A stretch of 64,000 nucleotides of DNA from Trichostrongylus colubriformis (GCA_963978905.1 OZ022259.1:50548727-50612726); one strand, 5' to 3'. Numbered from the stretch's first letter, positions 23,321 through 35,326 are shown. Translations and numbers: made by a program. The notes: generated from the sequence alone by a model not told the origin.

Positions 23321-23603
23321 AAGTTTTTGGCGTTAATCAATCCCTTTGTGGGATGCGCCGCACATTCTAGTTCTATTCAGAATCGTGACGGCAGGTGAAT
23401 GTGATGTGGCCTATACAATGACTTGCGGTGGCCAGCCGATGTACAAGACAGTGCTTTTATCCTCCCAGACGATTCTGGTACCAATTTGCCGACCGCGGAG
23501 GGATGGAAGGCTTGGTTGGCCTGGGCGGGCGTTGATGCGGGATTTGATCCCGGCACCATGAGAGTGGGGTGCGCGCCACCCGTCACTACACCACCTCCGC
23601 CCC
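23321..23603 (-). mobile_element. tRNA-derived SINE, copy 1
   Basis: Reading the minus strand from 23603, a tRNA-like head contains an A-box-like TGGTGTAGTGA and, about 40 nt on, a B-box-like GGGATCAAATCCC. About 200 bp of unrelated body follows, ending in GGGATTGATTAACGCC. The same unit recurs at 54899-55171. Internal pol III boxes plus dispersed copies indicate a SINE. Confidence 0.65.
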
Positions 23604-23989
23604 AAATAATTGGACTATTCAATTGAAATAGGATTAGCACACCTGTTCATAAAATGTGAAGCTGCCCATAGCTTTGCACCTCTTTGCATTACTCATAGTA
23701 ATTGTTATAGAACCTTTAGAGGACTTGAAGAGCGCTTTGTCGTTCTTCCTATTATACCTGTAATTCTTCGACAATAAGACCATGAATCTCAACCACCAAA
23801 TACGCTAAGAGTTGAGTGATGGGTTTAGAATGAACATCGAATGAACATTTTTTTCGACAGGACTGATCTATGCAACCGTATAAGGGACTAGTGAATGGTC
23901 AAGTGCACGCAACTCCGTGTAGCACAATAAAGGTGTTTAGCGTTAAAACTTCGCAGCGCGCTTTGCAGCGTAAGTCAATGCGTGAGGTT

Positions 23990-24166
23990 TAGGCCGCATT
24001 CATACTTTGCGGTGCCGACGGCAGGGTGTGGCTCTACGTCTCTGCGTCTCCGCCTGTGTCACCCTGCCTCGTTGTCTGCATCTCTCTGCATCTCTTCCGT
24101 GCCACTCTGCATCGCTGCCAGTGAACGCAGCCACGCCCTGCCGGTGCGAAGTATGAACGCGGCCTT
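23990..24166 (+). mobile_element. MITE family B, copy 2
   Basis: The left end is AGGCCGCATTCATACTTTGC and the right end GCGAAGTATGAACGCGGCCT. The interior reads GCCTGTGTCACCCTGCCTCG and CTGCATCTCTTCCGTGCCAC. TTA flanks both ends. Confidence 0.85.
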
Positions 24167-24368
24167 AGGGACGCAGTATGCAGTTGGGTCTTAAACGATG
24201 ACCTTATTTTACTCCTAAAATGAGCACTAGAAAAATGGTATTGATTGCCACAAAAAGAGTTCCTCAATATGATTTAGATGTTGTGTCATCAGAGCAATCG
24301 ATGAGGGGAAAATGTAGAGTAAGGAGTACACATATAACATGCCAATGGAGACCTGGTAGGCATTCTAA

Positions 24369-24499
24369 GACCGCCGTCAGACTGCGATTTTGCGATTCCG
24401 CGACTTTGCGACGTCGTACGTTCGCTCGCGATAGTGCGGCCTTGAGATTGTGCAATGGCGCAACTTTGACCGCAAAATCGCAAAGTCTGACGGCGGGGG
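24369..24499. mobile_element. short palindromic MITE (family O)
   Basis: The ends CCGCCGTCAGACTGCGATTT and AAATCGCAAAGTCTGACGGC are inverted repeats. Related CGATTTTGCG phrases recur near 28326. Confidence 0.75.
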
Positions 24500-24552
24500 A
24501 TAAATCTACAAAGATCGTTCTGACCTAAATCTGAGGAATTGGCTGAACTTAC

Positions 24553-24786
24553 TGTACACCATCGAGTATGTTGTAAATAGCCGATTCAATAGGTATCGCA
24601 ACCACTTCTTCAGAATCACCATTGAGATCCTCGAACAAGAAAAGACTTCTTGAAACCAAGCAAAATCATTCATAAGATTTGAAGAAATGTTTTCTATGTA
24701 CCTTGTCTCATTCCCTTGTTTAACCACTTGTTCTCGAACGACTACACTCGGTGATGGAGATGCTAATCCTTGAGGAACTTTGATAA
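24553..24786 (-). CDS. two exons of an unrecognised gene
   Basis: Exon 24702-24786 (2 nt, 27 codons, 2 nt) ends at a GTACAT donor. Exon 24553-24648 (1 nt, 31 codons, 2 nt) ends at GTAAGT. The phases fit exactly. Both acceptors are TTCAAG rather than the more usual TTTCAG. The peptide has KVPQGLASPSPSVVVREQVV in the first exon and EDLNGDSEEVVAIPIESAIY in the second. No family was recognised and no start or stop was found. A GTGAGA donor 44 nt to the right suggests a further short upstream exon. Confidence 0.5.
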
Positions 24787-25081
24787 CTTGAATGCATACA
24801 TTTATACGTATTGGACACTATGGCTCTCACCTTCCAGGTGAGTTCCTAATTAAATCCTAGAATCCTCACTTCGATTGCTGTAATAGGGCAGAAGGCCGCC
24901 TTTGTCATCGATAGCAATTTTTAGCTCCGTTATCCTGGAGAATATAATTTTTGGTAAGGACCAGTGGGCACTATCATTTGATTATATTGGAGACAGGGTC
25001 TGTCTCGATACTTTGAGTATGAAAAGGGTATTTCAACCCAATGACGACCGCGGCATTTACACTTGTCTAGCGCATGGGACC

Positions 25082-25099
25082 GCGTGGGATTTTCCCACG
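25082..25099. other. small perfect hairpin
   Basis: GCGTGGGA and TCCCACGC are separated by two bases, 12 bp before the MITE B palindrome. Function unknown. Confidence 0.5.
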
Positions 25100-25110
25100 C
25101 TCTGAGTGTA

Positions 25111-25348
25111 AGGCCGCGGTCATACTTTGCGTTGTCTGCGGCAGGGCGTGGCCGCGTACCTTGCGTCTCCACACTGCTTCGTTGCCTGCGTCATCTCTGC
25201 ACCTCCCCCGTGCCACACTCTCTCACAGGCAGCGAGAGAGAGTGGCACGGGGGAGGTGCAGAGATGACGCAGGCAACGAGGCAGTGTGGAGACGCAAGAT
25301 ACGCGGCCACGCCCTGCCGCAGACAACGCAAAGTATGACCGCGGCCTA
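25111..25348. mobile_element. MITE family B, copy 3 (foldback form)
   Basis: Almost the entire element is one palindrome of two 119-bp arms joined at about 25229. Each arm equals the left half of an ordinary B element. The ends read AGGCCGCGGTCATACTTTGC. Confidence 0.9.
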
Positions 25349-25488
25349 AGACGTCGTGTCACATGGTCATCAATGGGTTAAAATTCAAGTAGAGTAATAC
25401 CGATATGCACGCATTCTCGAGGAGTTTTTAAGCCATTAGGTCTCTAAAAAAACTTCTGAATCGACAAACACACTTGTCACTAGGCAAG

Positions 25489-25733
25489 TGGGGTGTGTAC
25501 CCTTACCTCAGGATGCCGCACGACGATGAGCGGCGTGCGATACAGTGTGTGCGAGTTATGCGCGTCGCGGTAGCCGGGTCTCAGAAAGATTAACAACGTA
25601 ACGCTAGGGGTTCGATACGCATTGGACTTCTAATCGCTTCGGAACCCAACAACATAGCGCCTTTAGCTCGTCCGCATTGCTTCGCTTGCGACATGCCGCA
25701 GTGCGGCATCCTGAGATAAGGGTACACACCCAG
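25489..25733. mobile_element. palindromic element related to family E
   Basis: The ends GGGTGTGTACCCTTACCTCA and TGAGATAAGGGTACACACCC are inverted. The inner block GGATGCCGCA is mirrored by TGCGGCATCC. The loop is unrelated. Confidence 0.75.
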
Positions 25734-26208
25734 GCAAGTGCTATAGCTATCGATTGATTGACGACCTTTTTTGGAAGACGGTTTAAATATGTGTAGACAA
25801 AGGGACGTGTGCCATTAGGACAGAATTCGCTTTGCGGCATTTGGTGCGCGTCCTGACATAAAGGGTGTACATACTCGGACCAAAGTATTGCTGAAAAGCT
25901 GCTTAGTGAGAATTCACGGAACCCCAAGATATTTTAACTTTATGCTGGAAAATCCGCTCCTTGGATGTTATCCTTTGAGTACTGTATGTAGTACAGTGTC
26001 TTCGAGACAAAATATAGCTATGGGAGTTCTGTGCACTATTCTTTTTACGCCGACATCTTCCTGGACAGGACTCCGGCTCTGAATGGACGACTCATCCACT
26101 GCCATCGCTGCTACGTATCATAGTTGCGCGAGACTTTCATCGATGTGACAGTAAAATGATGCGCCACTGTGCAAAGTTGACATGGAGATCAAACGGTAGG
26201 ATAGGGGA

Positions 26209-26572
26209 CGGATGTGTAGCCTTATGTCAAACCTTCGCTTTGTGGCGTCGCACACTCGCGGCGCCATCAACACGACATGACGCGGTCGGTTGGAATTCCA
26301 CTCAGGACGCAAGGGGCTGAAACCGTGAGGGCCCTTTGAAGAAAAAGCTGTTTATCTCATTATCATCTGAAAACAATAAGTTTTGTAGACTAGCAAGACA
26401 AAGTAGAAGGAACAATAACATTACCTGATAACAATCGTAATCAAGAAATAATTAATTAGGGCATAAAACTTCGAAGGTAGTGTGTACAACCTACGAAATC
26501 ACAAGCGGAGAGAGTCGTCGTGCCGCTCGTCAGGCGCAGCCACACGAAAATTCGACATAAGGCTACACACCC
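26209..26572. mobile_element. MITE family E, copy 1
   Basis: The ends GATGTGTAGCCTTATGTCAA and TTCGACATAAGGCTACACAC are inverted repeats. The centre is AT-rich, about 364 bp in all. Related to 31458-31823 and 20439-20580. Confidence 0.8.
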
Positions 26573-27335
26573 GTAGGGGACCATTACTGTGTTTTGCGTT
26601 AATTCTTTCGGTTTCTTTGTGACACCACGTAGCACTTCTACCTTTGTTTTTGATGGGTAGTCTTGCTGGTCGTGCCTTCACGTTGGCGTTACGCAGTGAC
26701 AGGGGGTGGCGGGACCGCATGTCTCATTTACAGACCTAGTTCGTAGCTAGTACAGGCCAGATAAAAAAGTATTTTATCTGATCTGGTTTACCAATTGGAG
26801 CCAAATTCTCGAGCGAGATGTATTTATATGCCAGAATGTATACGAATGGTGGAGCCAGAAGCTATCAAACAATTGCTTACGTACAAAAAATTCAAGCGGT
26901 TGTAACCATAAAGCATTATGCGGTATTTCGAATTTATGGCCCCGGTGAATAGCATCCCTGAAAAAAAAAATAAAAAAAAGCAGACAGATTTCTTCTGGCG
27001 AACTTCATACTATACATCACTGCCCAGAGCGATAAAAAATCTACAAAATAATAAACTGCAAGCTATGAGAGAGCGAACCTTTGGGAAATTCATCGGTGAA
27101 GAATTGTTCGTGCCGTATACTCGCCTTTAGCCTCCACCATCTTGCCTCACCGGTATTAGTGATGTTGCTATATGAACGATAGCTGAAGAAGTTCGGTGAC
27201 AACAATCACAAAATATTTTTGTTATATTTGCGGCACACCTCGTAAGCATCAGATTCGTCGATTTACCTCTTTGGGGCATACGGGTTCCTTTCCGGAATGC
27301 ATCTTTTTTTGCACTGCCACAGTGGAACATCTGTT
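26573..27335. other. no supported gene
   Basis: A plus-strand frame at 27196-27432 has a CYICG start but no recognisable domain, and its right half lies in repeat K. Otherwise nothing is assignable. Confidence 0.25.
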
Positions 27336-27339
27336 TATA

Positions 27340-27515
27340 CCCGCCCGAACTCATTCCGACCACGCGCTTCTGGCTCAGCTGACCAATAAGGGGGCTCAAA
27401 TTATTGGTCACAGTGCACGCGGGCGGGTGTAGCGCTGTAATGGCGCATCTCGGATAGTCATACTAGGATTTGATGCCTCAAAGAGTCGAGTAATCTGATT
27501 ATTGCGAGGTGAGTC
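27340..27515. repeat. repeat K, copy 1
   Basis: It shares TGGCTCAGCTGACCAATAAG, GCGGGTGTAGCGC, a GGCGCATCTC-like block and TAATCTGATTATTGCGAGGT with 37300-37535 and 40380-40575. Confidence 0.65.
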
Positions 27516-28558
27516 TAATCGCGTAGGAAGACTAAAATTAGAGTAACCTTGATTGGACTAATATCAGATTCCTATTCAAGTGTGATAGCACTGTGTAAGG
27601 CAGATTTTCAGTCGGCGTCCGAGCATCGACCTTGGGGTCGGAGCACCCTCTTTTGGAGCCACCCCCGTGGAGCGGAACTCCCTCCGGGCCCGCGCCACAG
27701 GTGCCGCCGTCAGCACGAGGTGGATTACTAAATTCACCCAAAAGTTGTTTCCCACAGCTTGAAAACTCGATTTATTCGACTGACTCGAGACGCGCTAAAA
27801 TTGACTTTTCTCCTCTCAATCGCCATTTTCTTTTCAAGAAAACACTTTATAGGCCTGCACTTTACTGGCACTCCCACATGAAATGGGTATCCAGTGAAAA
27901 TTAAGCCTCAATGGACAAAAATAAAAACTGCAAACTTGATTAAGCTCTGAACCATAATACGTCGACCAAATCGTTTCAGTCCGATGAGAAGTAGGTCCTG
28001 CGTGTTTTCCTAAAAAAACGAGTCTCACGATGTGAGAACTGCTAAAAAAAATGAGAAATTATATCGAGACAGAACTGTTTTTTATCTTCTGCTTTTTTTG
28101 TACAAAAGCCAGCCTCATGGTTGCAACGATTTATTGCAGTGATGCGAAAATTTCTGCTCGTTTCCTAATGCGGTATTACTGTAGTATGGTCCGGTTTAAT
28201 TATGTAAATAGAGCGCGTTGTAACAATGCCAGCCTTACCGGTGGGCGGTATCAGCGGTGCTGCAAGGTATGAAAGCGGTATAAGATATTGTGAATGAGGG
28301 GAGGTGGTAGTGCCCACGATGACACATGCGATTTTGCGTTTCTGCGATTCTGCAATCGACCGAGTCACTGCGTCGGCGTAAGACTGAAAACGCACTGTTG
28401 GTCTACAGCGAGATGTTCCGGACGCGCCATTTCCAAAAAACGTGAGCGAAAACCCCCATTCAAATAATGTCAGCTCGAACTGTGTAGAAATACCGGTGCA
28501 GTGAAATATCCATGGAAATCATTGCTGGTCATACGCTACAATTTCTACCAAGACTCAC

Positions 28559-29199
28559 CGCTCGAATAATAAAAGGCTTGATGCCGTCACATGTCTCAGT
28601 TCCTCCACTTGTGTAAGGGAATGATGCATTTTCAGCATTTATGATGTCATCCATTGTACTGTAGAATACCGAACAACTAGGAGTGATCCCAATAACTGAA
28701 ATACACCTACAAAGTCATTTATTATTCATCTATTCACTAAAAAAACCTGCTCCCTACACATTGCAGTGTAAAAAGAGTGGTAGAGCAGCGTGATCGATCC
28801 CGAAGAAAAAAAGCGAGGGATCAGGCTCAACTACTGGGTTGTTCCATGAGTAATACGGTTTTTCTCGAACGAACATCTTTTTGCAAAAACTGCGGGTTTT
28901 GCAGCATTCGGAAGGGATTGCATGGTTTAACTTTTGTGTAGGTGAGAATGTGGCCGATATTCAGCTGGCAAAGAGGTAGGTCCAGCCAATCAAGATGACT
29001 AAACCGGCAATTAATCAAATCTCCCGTACTTAGCCCCGACCTCTTCCAAGTTCGAATACTTACTTGGTCGGAAAGTCGCCCCGTTCTTTTCCTGAAATCC
29101 TTTTTCGGAGGTACTCACGTTTATTAAAAATTAAAATTTTCCTTTTCAAATACCTTGCGCAGCATTGTTTCAGAAACCAATCGTAAGGATTTTTCTACC
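28559..29199 (-). CDS. three exons of an unrecognised gene
   Basis: Exons 29154-29199 (1 nt plus 15 codons, donor GTATTT), 29064-29091 (9 codons plus 1 nt, donor GTAAGT) and 28559-28695 (2 nt plus 45 codons, donor GTGAGT) join with matching phases. Acceptors are TTTTTAATAG, GATTTCAG and GTATTTCAG. The peptide includes EKSLRLVSETMLRK, GATFRP, then GITPSCSVFYSTMDDIINAE and SGGTETCDGIKPFIIRA, with two Cys. It looks extracellular, but I do not recognise it. A possible next exon starts at an ACACAG acceptor near 28480 and runs into repeat sequence. A mariner-like end (GGGTTGTTCCATGAGTAATA) sits in the 368-nt intron. Confidence 0.5.
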
Positions 29200-29244
29200 C
29201 TATTAAAAATATGTCTGGATTTCGTTGCTGCGATTCATGCTGTA

Positions 29245-29545
29245 CACATACGGTACGGGACAAGAAGTAAGCAGCACACATGGACCAAGTTAAGCTCCAC
29301 CCATGCTGGACGGGGCGTGCATTGGAATGTACCGTTTATGAAGCGAAAACTGTTAATTAGCGAAAACTAACATAAGCTTAACGTGAGGAAAAGAAGGATT
29401 AAAGTCAGTGATGAGCTCCTAAAACTTATGAAAGAGGCCTGGGACAGTCGGTGGAGCGCACCACGAATGGGCGGTCCGTACAACCAAAATTCACAACTAG
29501 GTTTCAACGCGGCATAGAGTCCAGGGAAAAATTAGCGGAAATATG
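29245..29545. repeat. repeat F, copy 1
   Basis: It shares GGGACAAGAAGTAA, CACACATGGACCAA, CATGAAAGAGGCCTGGG-like and GGTTCCAACGC-like blocks with the tandem units at 34003-34575. No coding content was recognised. Confidence 0.6.
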
Positions 29546-29555
29546 TTCATACTAT

Positions 29556-29782
29556 CTAAAGCACGCTTGGAATAGGGCGAAGATCCACCCACAGTAGGCG
29601 AAGAATGTTATTAGTCGGATGATACTCCCTGCAGAGCAAATGTAATTTAGAAAACTGGATGAATTGAAGACACCGCCGGGGGTATTCAAGAATAAGGCAA
29701 TGAAAGAGAACAGGATCTATGGTAGATGCAAAAGTGATGACGAAGCCATATCCGATCATCAAAATTCTAGTCAAGCAGAATT
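29556..29782 (-). CDS. possible 7TM receptor C-terminal exon
   Basis: A TATTTCAG acceptor is followed by 2 nt and 75 codons to a stop. The first part is a hydrophobic helix ending in a Pro and a basic cluster (FASTIDPVLFHCLILEYPRR). This resembles the seventh helix and following basic tail of rhodopsin-like chemoreceptors. No upstream helices were joined, so this is a weak inference. It could equally be a chance frame. Confidence 0.3.
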
Positions 29783-30199
29783 CTGAAATACTGTTTGTCT
29801 TCCACAAGCAATATGTACAGGCCCATTTTGACGCTGTCCCATCCGCATATACGCTTGACAGCTTCTGTCTAGACCATTGAAGGATGGCGGATTTTATGGC
29901 TCGCGGATTCCAGCTGATGCACTTCTACTATTCTTGTCGATGTGGCAACCCTAGCCATGGCACTTCTGCCAGAGAAACATTGCAGATACGGCAATGGACA
30001 TTGTATTGATAAAATGGGGGGTTTGACTGACCTCGAATTCTTTCCAACTCTGAAACGGGTTCGTCCTCTGCTAAGACCACCATTTCTTCGAAGCAAGTAC
30101 GAAGACTCTGAAAAGTCCGATTACTCATCAAATATTTTGCTGAAATAAGAACTCTAAGTCATGAGAAAAGTATGTTCACAATCACTCCTCTGATGCTAA

Positions 30200-31455
30200 C
30201 GGTACAGATTATTAGGTCAAGTTGGAAACTTTCCCAGATGAACCTACGTGCAGGAGTGTTAAGGCAGTCGCTCGACATTACAACTCCAGACAAAAGTGAT
30301 TGAGATTGGTAAAATTAATCGTAGATTGGTATAATTCAAGAGCTCACAAGCGTCGTATTGCCGGTATCGTTTTCGGATCCCTCCACGGTTGGGATCGTAG
30401 ATGCGACCTGAGAAAGAAGCTATAAGCTTCTTGAACGGTGATTGCGCATTGTACAGATCCAGTGGCAAACGAGGGCTCTATCTGGCAACTGACACTACCA
30501 CCTACGTCCAATACTTCTGCCGTTTGATAGTCTCACCATTCTAGTAAATTATTTGCGGTGCCTTTGTTTAAATGAAAGTTTCAAACTCACAAAAACAATG
30601 AGCAAATGTTTGTAGACCATCCTCTCTGAAGCTTCAATAAAGAAATGGACTTCACTGGGAAAGAAACATGATAACGTCAAAATCGGGAAGGAGGTTGCGC
30701 CTAAACTCAGCGTTTCGAAAAATGCAGCGAATCGGGCGCACCTGTGCATCCGTCAAACTTATATAATTCGCTACGTACGTGTGCCTGCGTAATGGTGGCG
30801 TGTCTCTCTAGTTGTCACGAAATTCGCTTCTCATGTCGAGGCAAAGATGGAGTGTAGTTTTGGAGACGATCTGCAGATGACACGAATGGAGGTGGGAGGT
30901 GCTAAAATGACATTATCGATGAGTGAAAAAACATGGTAACAACTGACAAAGGCTGCCACGGAGCGTCTGGAGGAGGAGCAGAAACCAAACATCATCAAAT
31001 TCATTACGACTATTGCATGACGTTGCCACTTATCAATGTTATGTAGAAAGGATAAAAGACCACATTAATAGTGGATGATCACAAATGATAACATAGATAA
31101 CGACTGATAACGTTAGGCAGAAGTAAAAATTTGCTGTGGTTTCTGCGTTGATCCAAGAGCGCTGGGATTCTTTTACATTGTGTGAGGTGAGACAGAATCA
31201 CTTATAGCAAGAGGTAACAAAGGATAACGTTCGAAGAAGATATCAGTAGCATAAGTACGTGTGACAGAATTCGATACACTGCTACGAAATACCCCTACTC
31301 GACCACTACAATTCTCCAAGGTGTTCGGCGATATGTAGGTGAATATTCTACCTTATTCCACCCTTATTCCGAAGTCAACAAATGTATTCACCATTAAACT
31401 ATCTAGGCTCCCGTGATATGTGCGTCATACGCACATCGTAAGCGGTGGTGCAACG
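30200..31455. other. no supported gene; Helitron-like head
   Basis: From about 30764 the sequence (TCCGTCAAACTTATATAATT, then CACGAAATTCGC) resembles the start of the Helitron at 58122. I could not define its 3' end. Short coding-like frames to the left are unresolved. Confidence 0.3.
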
Positions 31456-31457
31456 GC

Positions 31458-31823
31458 GGGTGCGTAGCCTCACGTCGAGTTTTCGCGCGGCCGCCCGCGG
31501 CGAGCGGCACGATCGGTTCCCATGAGATTGCATATATTGCGTATGCTCCTTTTGAAGTTTCAAGCTCAAACTAATTATTTCTCAACTAAGATTATTAATG
31601 TAATGGTACCGTTTGTTTTACTTTTTATGTAACTATTTTGTTTTTAGCGTACAAAAGTTATTGTTTTCAGATAATGATGAGATGAACAGTTATTTCTTTT
31701 GAGGATCTCCATGGTACCAGCCCCCTGCGTCCTGAGCGAAATTCCAACCGACCGCGGCAAGTCGTGCTGATGGCGCCGCGAGTGCGACGCCGCAAAGCGA
31801 AGATCGACATGAGGCTACACACC
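31458..31823. mobile_element. MITE family E, copy 2
   Basis: The ends GGGTGCGTAGCCTCACGTCG and CGACATGAGGCTACACACCC are inverted repeats; length about 366 bp. The same layout as 26209-26572. Confidence 0.8.
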
Positions 31824-31939
31824 CAGCAATGGCCAGTACTAGTACCTGTATTGGCTACGGAATGTATTGCCTGGCACGTCACACGGCACTGACAAGAGTG
31901 ATATACGTATAAGATAATGTGAGCAGTAGCTATACAAAG

Positions 31940-32295
31940 ATGAGGTTTAGCAAAGATAGCATATAATTTTATAGAATTCACGCTTGTCTATTAATGTCAC
32001 CCAGTAGTCATAGATAGAAGAGACTCCTGAACTGTGCTCCTTGTTGATAAGACCGTTTTCTTACATTGTGGGTCTGGTGCAGGGCGTGGCCGCAGGATAA
32101 GGGCGAAAGTACTAAACAGTAGGTGTAAATACAAGTAGAAGTTTCCATCAAAATGATATTTTACAATGATACTCCAACACCCTTCAGTTTCTCCATGCTG
32201 AGCGCGGTTGCTTTGCTCTATCGACCCTATCATGGTCACTCATTTGCGCGCGGACAGACCGACAGATACACAAAAATATCGACACATGTACCAAC
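31940..32295. repeat. repeat P, copy 2
   Basis: Same block order as 17350-17850: TTTAGCAAAGATAG, GAATTCAC, CCTATCAT, then GGACAGACCGACAGA. It lies 117 bp from a family E MITE. Confidence 0.55.
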
Positions 32296-32329
32296 AATCA
32301 GATGCACAAAGTTAGTGGTTTATGATGGG

Positions 32330-32502
32330 TTGGTGCATAATTAATGGGGCTTTTTTGGACGATTTTATTTAGCAAAAACGTGTTTAGATGATTATTCGGA
32401 AGCGTTTTCACCATCACAATCAGCGATTGCTTGCCATTGGTATCAACTTCTACTGCAAAAAAAAAAGATTGCAGCAATAAAAAGCCGCAAATTATGCACC
32501 AA
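32330..32502. mobile_element. short mariner-type MITE
   Basis: Imperfect inverted ends (TTGGTGCATAATT then GGGGCTTTTTT, against its mirror with AAAAAGCCGC) enclose 173 bp of AT-rich sequence. No transposase remains and no clear TA flank is left. Confidence 0.55.
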
Positions 32503-33254
32503 TCTTCTAATACAATAGAAGGATGTTGGTCAAATAGGGTACTGTAGTATCTGGAGGCCTTCTTCATGAACCGCTTTTCTGCAGCTCAATGTGCAAGAAG
32601 CAAGGAAAATTACGCTCAAAATTGCGCATTTCAACGCTCCGAAAGACAAATTTGAGCGATCTTACAAGAGAACGGTTATAAACGTCGTAAAGTTGACCTC
32701 CGCAGCTGTTCGAGGAGATTCGAACGCAGCTGTCAACCTACAATTAGACGACATAGAACGTGTAGTCGCCAGATAAGGTTTAGGAGAAGGAAAAGATACA
32801 AGAAGGCGTTTGATCGAATTCCAATGCAGCACCATCTTCCAGTATTGGATACCTTTCTTTAGAAGGATGCAGCACGACAGTGGACGCAGAGCAGTCAAGA
32901 ATTAAAAGTGCTGAGCCCGATTGACAAAAAGCTGACAGATAGGCCAAATTTGTTTGCTGAAGTTTGACTGAAGTGTGGTTGCCCTGGGCTCTGGTCATCG
33001 AATTACATGTTCGACATTTTTTTTAACAAAAGAAGGAAGGCAGCATTCGCCAAGAGCATCCTCACGGCGTACTTTTAGTGCTAATGCATACTACGATAAT
33101 ATACATCCACAGCAATGCTCATCAAACATGCCGAAGACTTGCATCATTCTTCCAAAAAAAACTATTTACACTGATTATGAGGATTATGTCGAAAAATATT
33201 GCTTATGGTAAAAATTCTCCGGTACACCATAATCACATAGCAGACGTCAAGGTG

Positions 33255-33429
33255 AGACCGCGTTCAGACTTTGCTGTGCCGGCGGCAGGGCGTGACTGCA
33301 TGTCTCTATGTCTCCGTCTCTGCTACTCTGTCTTGTTGCCTGCGTCGTCTCTACACCTCTCCCGTGCCACTGTGCCTCGCTCCCTGTGAACGCAGCCAGC
33401 GCTGCAGGCGTGAAGTATGAAGGCGGCCT
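33255..33429 (+). mobile_element. MITE family B, copy 4
   Basis: The left end GACCGCGTTCAGACTTTGC and right end GTGAAGTATGAAGGCGGCCT. The interior GTTGCCTGCGTCGTCTCTAC matches the family. Confidence 0.8.
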
Positions 33430-34002
33430 CAGCGGTGGTAGACGAAATCGTCCGAGAGATCCAAGTAATGACCAGGAGAGGACAGAGAGCCGAAGGAAAA
33501 TAGTGCGATGGATACAGAGAGTTCAAGAGAGCGATAAGAACAAAAATAATTATGGTAGTTATTAGGTTAAGCAATTATGAAGTTTACAATAAAAGGAAAC
33601 ACATGTATAAGCGGTAGAGAAAGTATAAGATGTTATTAGCTCTCAAGTACGAAACTGGTGTCCGAATAACAAAACCTCAGCGAGTAAGAGAAATTTAAGA
33701 AAAGTTTTTTGACGCATGTATCCCTCGATAGTAGCTATTATGAGAACTTATTCAGCGGCTACAAGAGAACCGATATCGGAAGTTATCCGTTAAGAGCGAA
33801 CACAGAGTAAGACAAATGAAACCAGGCAAGAGCTCAGATAACGACACATCTAGCCCGAACAAATGAAAGCGGGCTGGACAGTACGTGAGGTCTGAGAAAA
33901 GCATCCCATATATAACGCCTCGGCTGTCTCTTGTACGTCCATCCGCCCGTCTGTCACGAAATCAGGTATCACATGAAAATTGACTCATGGAGACGAAGAC
34001 AA

Positions 34003-34575
34003 GTATGGTATGGGTAGGGCATGGGACAAGAAGTAAAGAGCACACATGGACCAACTTAAGCCCCGCCCACGGTGGGATGCACTGGAATGCATAGTTTCAG
34101 ACCGAAAATTCTTAATTGGGTTCTGATATAAGCCAAACGTTGGGAAAGATGGATTCAGGTTAGGGCTGAATTTCTGGAAGTCATGAAAGAGGCCTGGGCA
34201 CAGTGGGCGGAGCATCTGTGGAGGTGGGCGGAGCTCGGATGTTACATGAAGAACGACCTGTGGAAATGGGGACAAGCTTGGGGTAGGTAGGACATGATAC
34301 AAGAAGTTAAGAGCAATCCTGGACTCAGAGCCCGTTCCGCCCGGTGGGCGGAGCGTGCACAAAACCCCCGGTGATTGGATTAAAAATTACTTGCTTGCTT
34401 CGAAACTGGTCCAAAGGTGAGGAAAGGACGGGCTAAGCTCAGCCATGAATGCCCATGAAGGAGGTCTGGGCGTAGTGGGCGGAGCCCACACTGAGTAGGT
34501 GTCCGCACAACAAATATCCATAAGTCGGTTCCAACGCAGCCTTGAGACTAGGAAAATATCGGCAGAAGTGACCAT
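34003..34575. repeat. repeat F, about two tandem units
   Basis: Units start near 34009 and 34278 (GTAGG(G)CATGGGACAAGAAGT versus GTAGGACATGATACAAGAAGT) and each carries GTGGGCGGAGC motifs. A TCCCATATATAACGCC start just to the left (33904) resembles a Helitron 5' end, but no 3' end was found. Confidence 0.55.
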
Positions 34576-34874
34576 GCCCAAGTTATTTTAAACACACTTT
34601 AAATTAGAGGAAACCGGCCCACAATGGGCTGGGCGTGATGTGGTAATGGGCAGTGAGTATATTTATAAAAAAGAAAGCAATTCCGTTCGACCCACTGACC
34701 TCCATGATGCTACGCGCACAGAAGTGTGCGCCAACCAACTGGTCATCATACATTACAGTGCAAAGAAAGCTTCAACGGCATGGAATAATTGAAGGTAATT
34801 TCGTCAATGAAAAGAATCGTAGTGGCAAAGACATGGATCTGATTATGAGCAAAGAGCAGCCAACTTAGCCGGTA

Positions 34875-35326
34875 TTAAAAGTGGCTACTCCGCAACATAC
34901 TATTTTCGTGCTGTACGGGCTCACTGAATAATGCTAAATATTCTACATCTCCTTCTACTTGAATCAAATTTATTACCAAATCATCTTTCTTCATTATGAA
35001 AGCTGTATTTATTTTGTCCGTAATCTGGGATAGTTCAATACATCTGCAAGTTGAATGCATGTTCTTACCTCGTTACGAAAGGAGCGCGTTGGTGTTGGTC
35101 GTAGACGTCGTCTCATGTGCCGCATCACGAGCTAAGCAAATCAGTGATGTGTGGCTGTCACACGCACCACATCATTTTGTTCGTGGATGGGTGATTGCCC
35201 TATGGAGTCTCCGTAGGAGGTCTTGTCAAGTCGCTCGGTGCGTCTTTCACCAAAACTCGACGTATATAGCCGGTTTCCATCCATTGCATTCAAAAAAGTG
35301 AAAGATATGCTACTTGTAATCACCAA
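34875..35326 (-). CDS. cluster of coding-like minus-strand exons, unresolved
   Basis: At 34875-35056 an ACTTGCAG acceptor is followed by an open frame (CIELSQITDKINTAFIMKKD onward) to a stop. At 35141-35326 another frame reads NAMDGNRLYTSSFGERRTER. Between them, 35057-35124 ends at a GTAAGA donor. I could not make the phases of all three agree, so the joins, and whether they form one gene, are open. No family was recognised. Confidence 0.3.

Noticed and set aside
30549..30749. A minus-strand stretch reading like a receptor tail (IFRNAEFRRNLL)
   Set aside because: The match is short, out of phase with any bounded exon, and next to a Helitron-like start.
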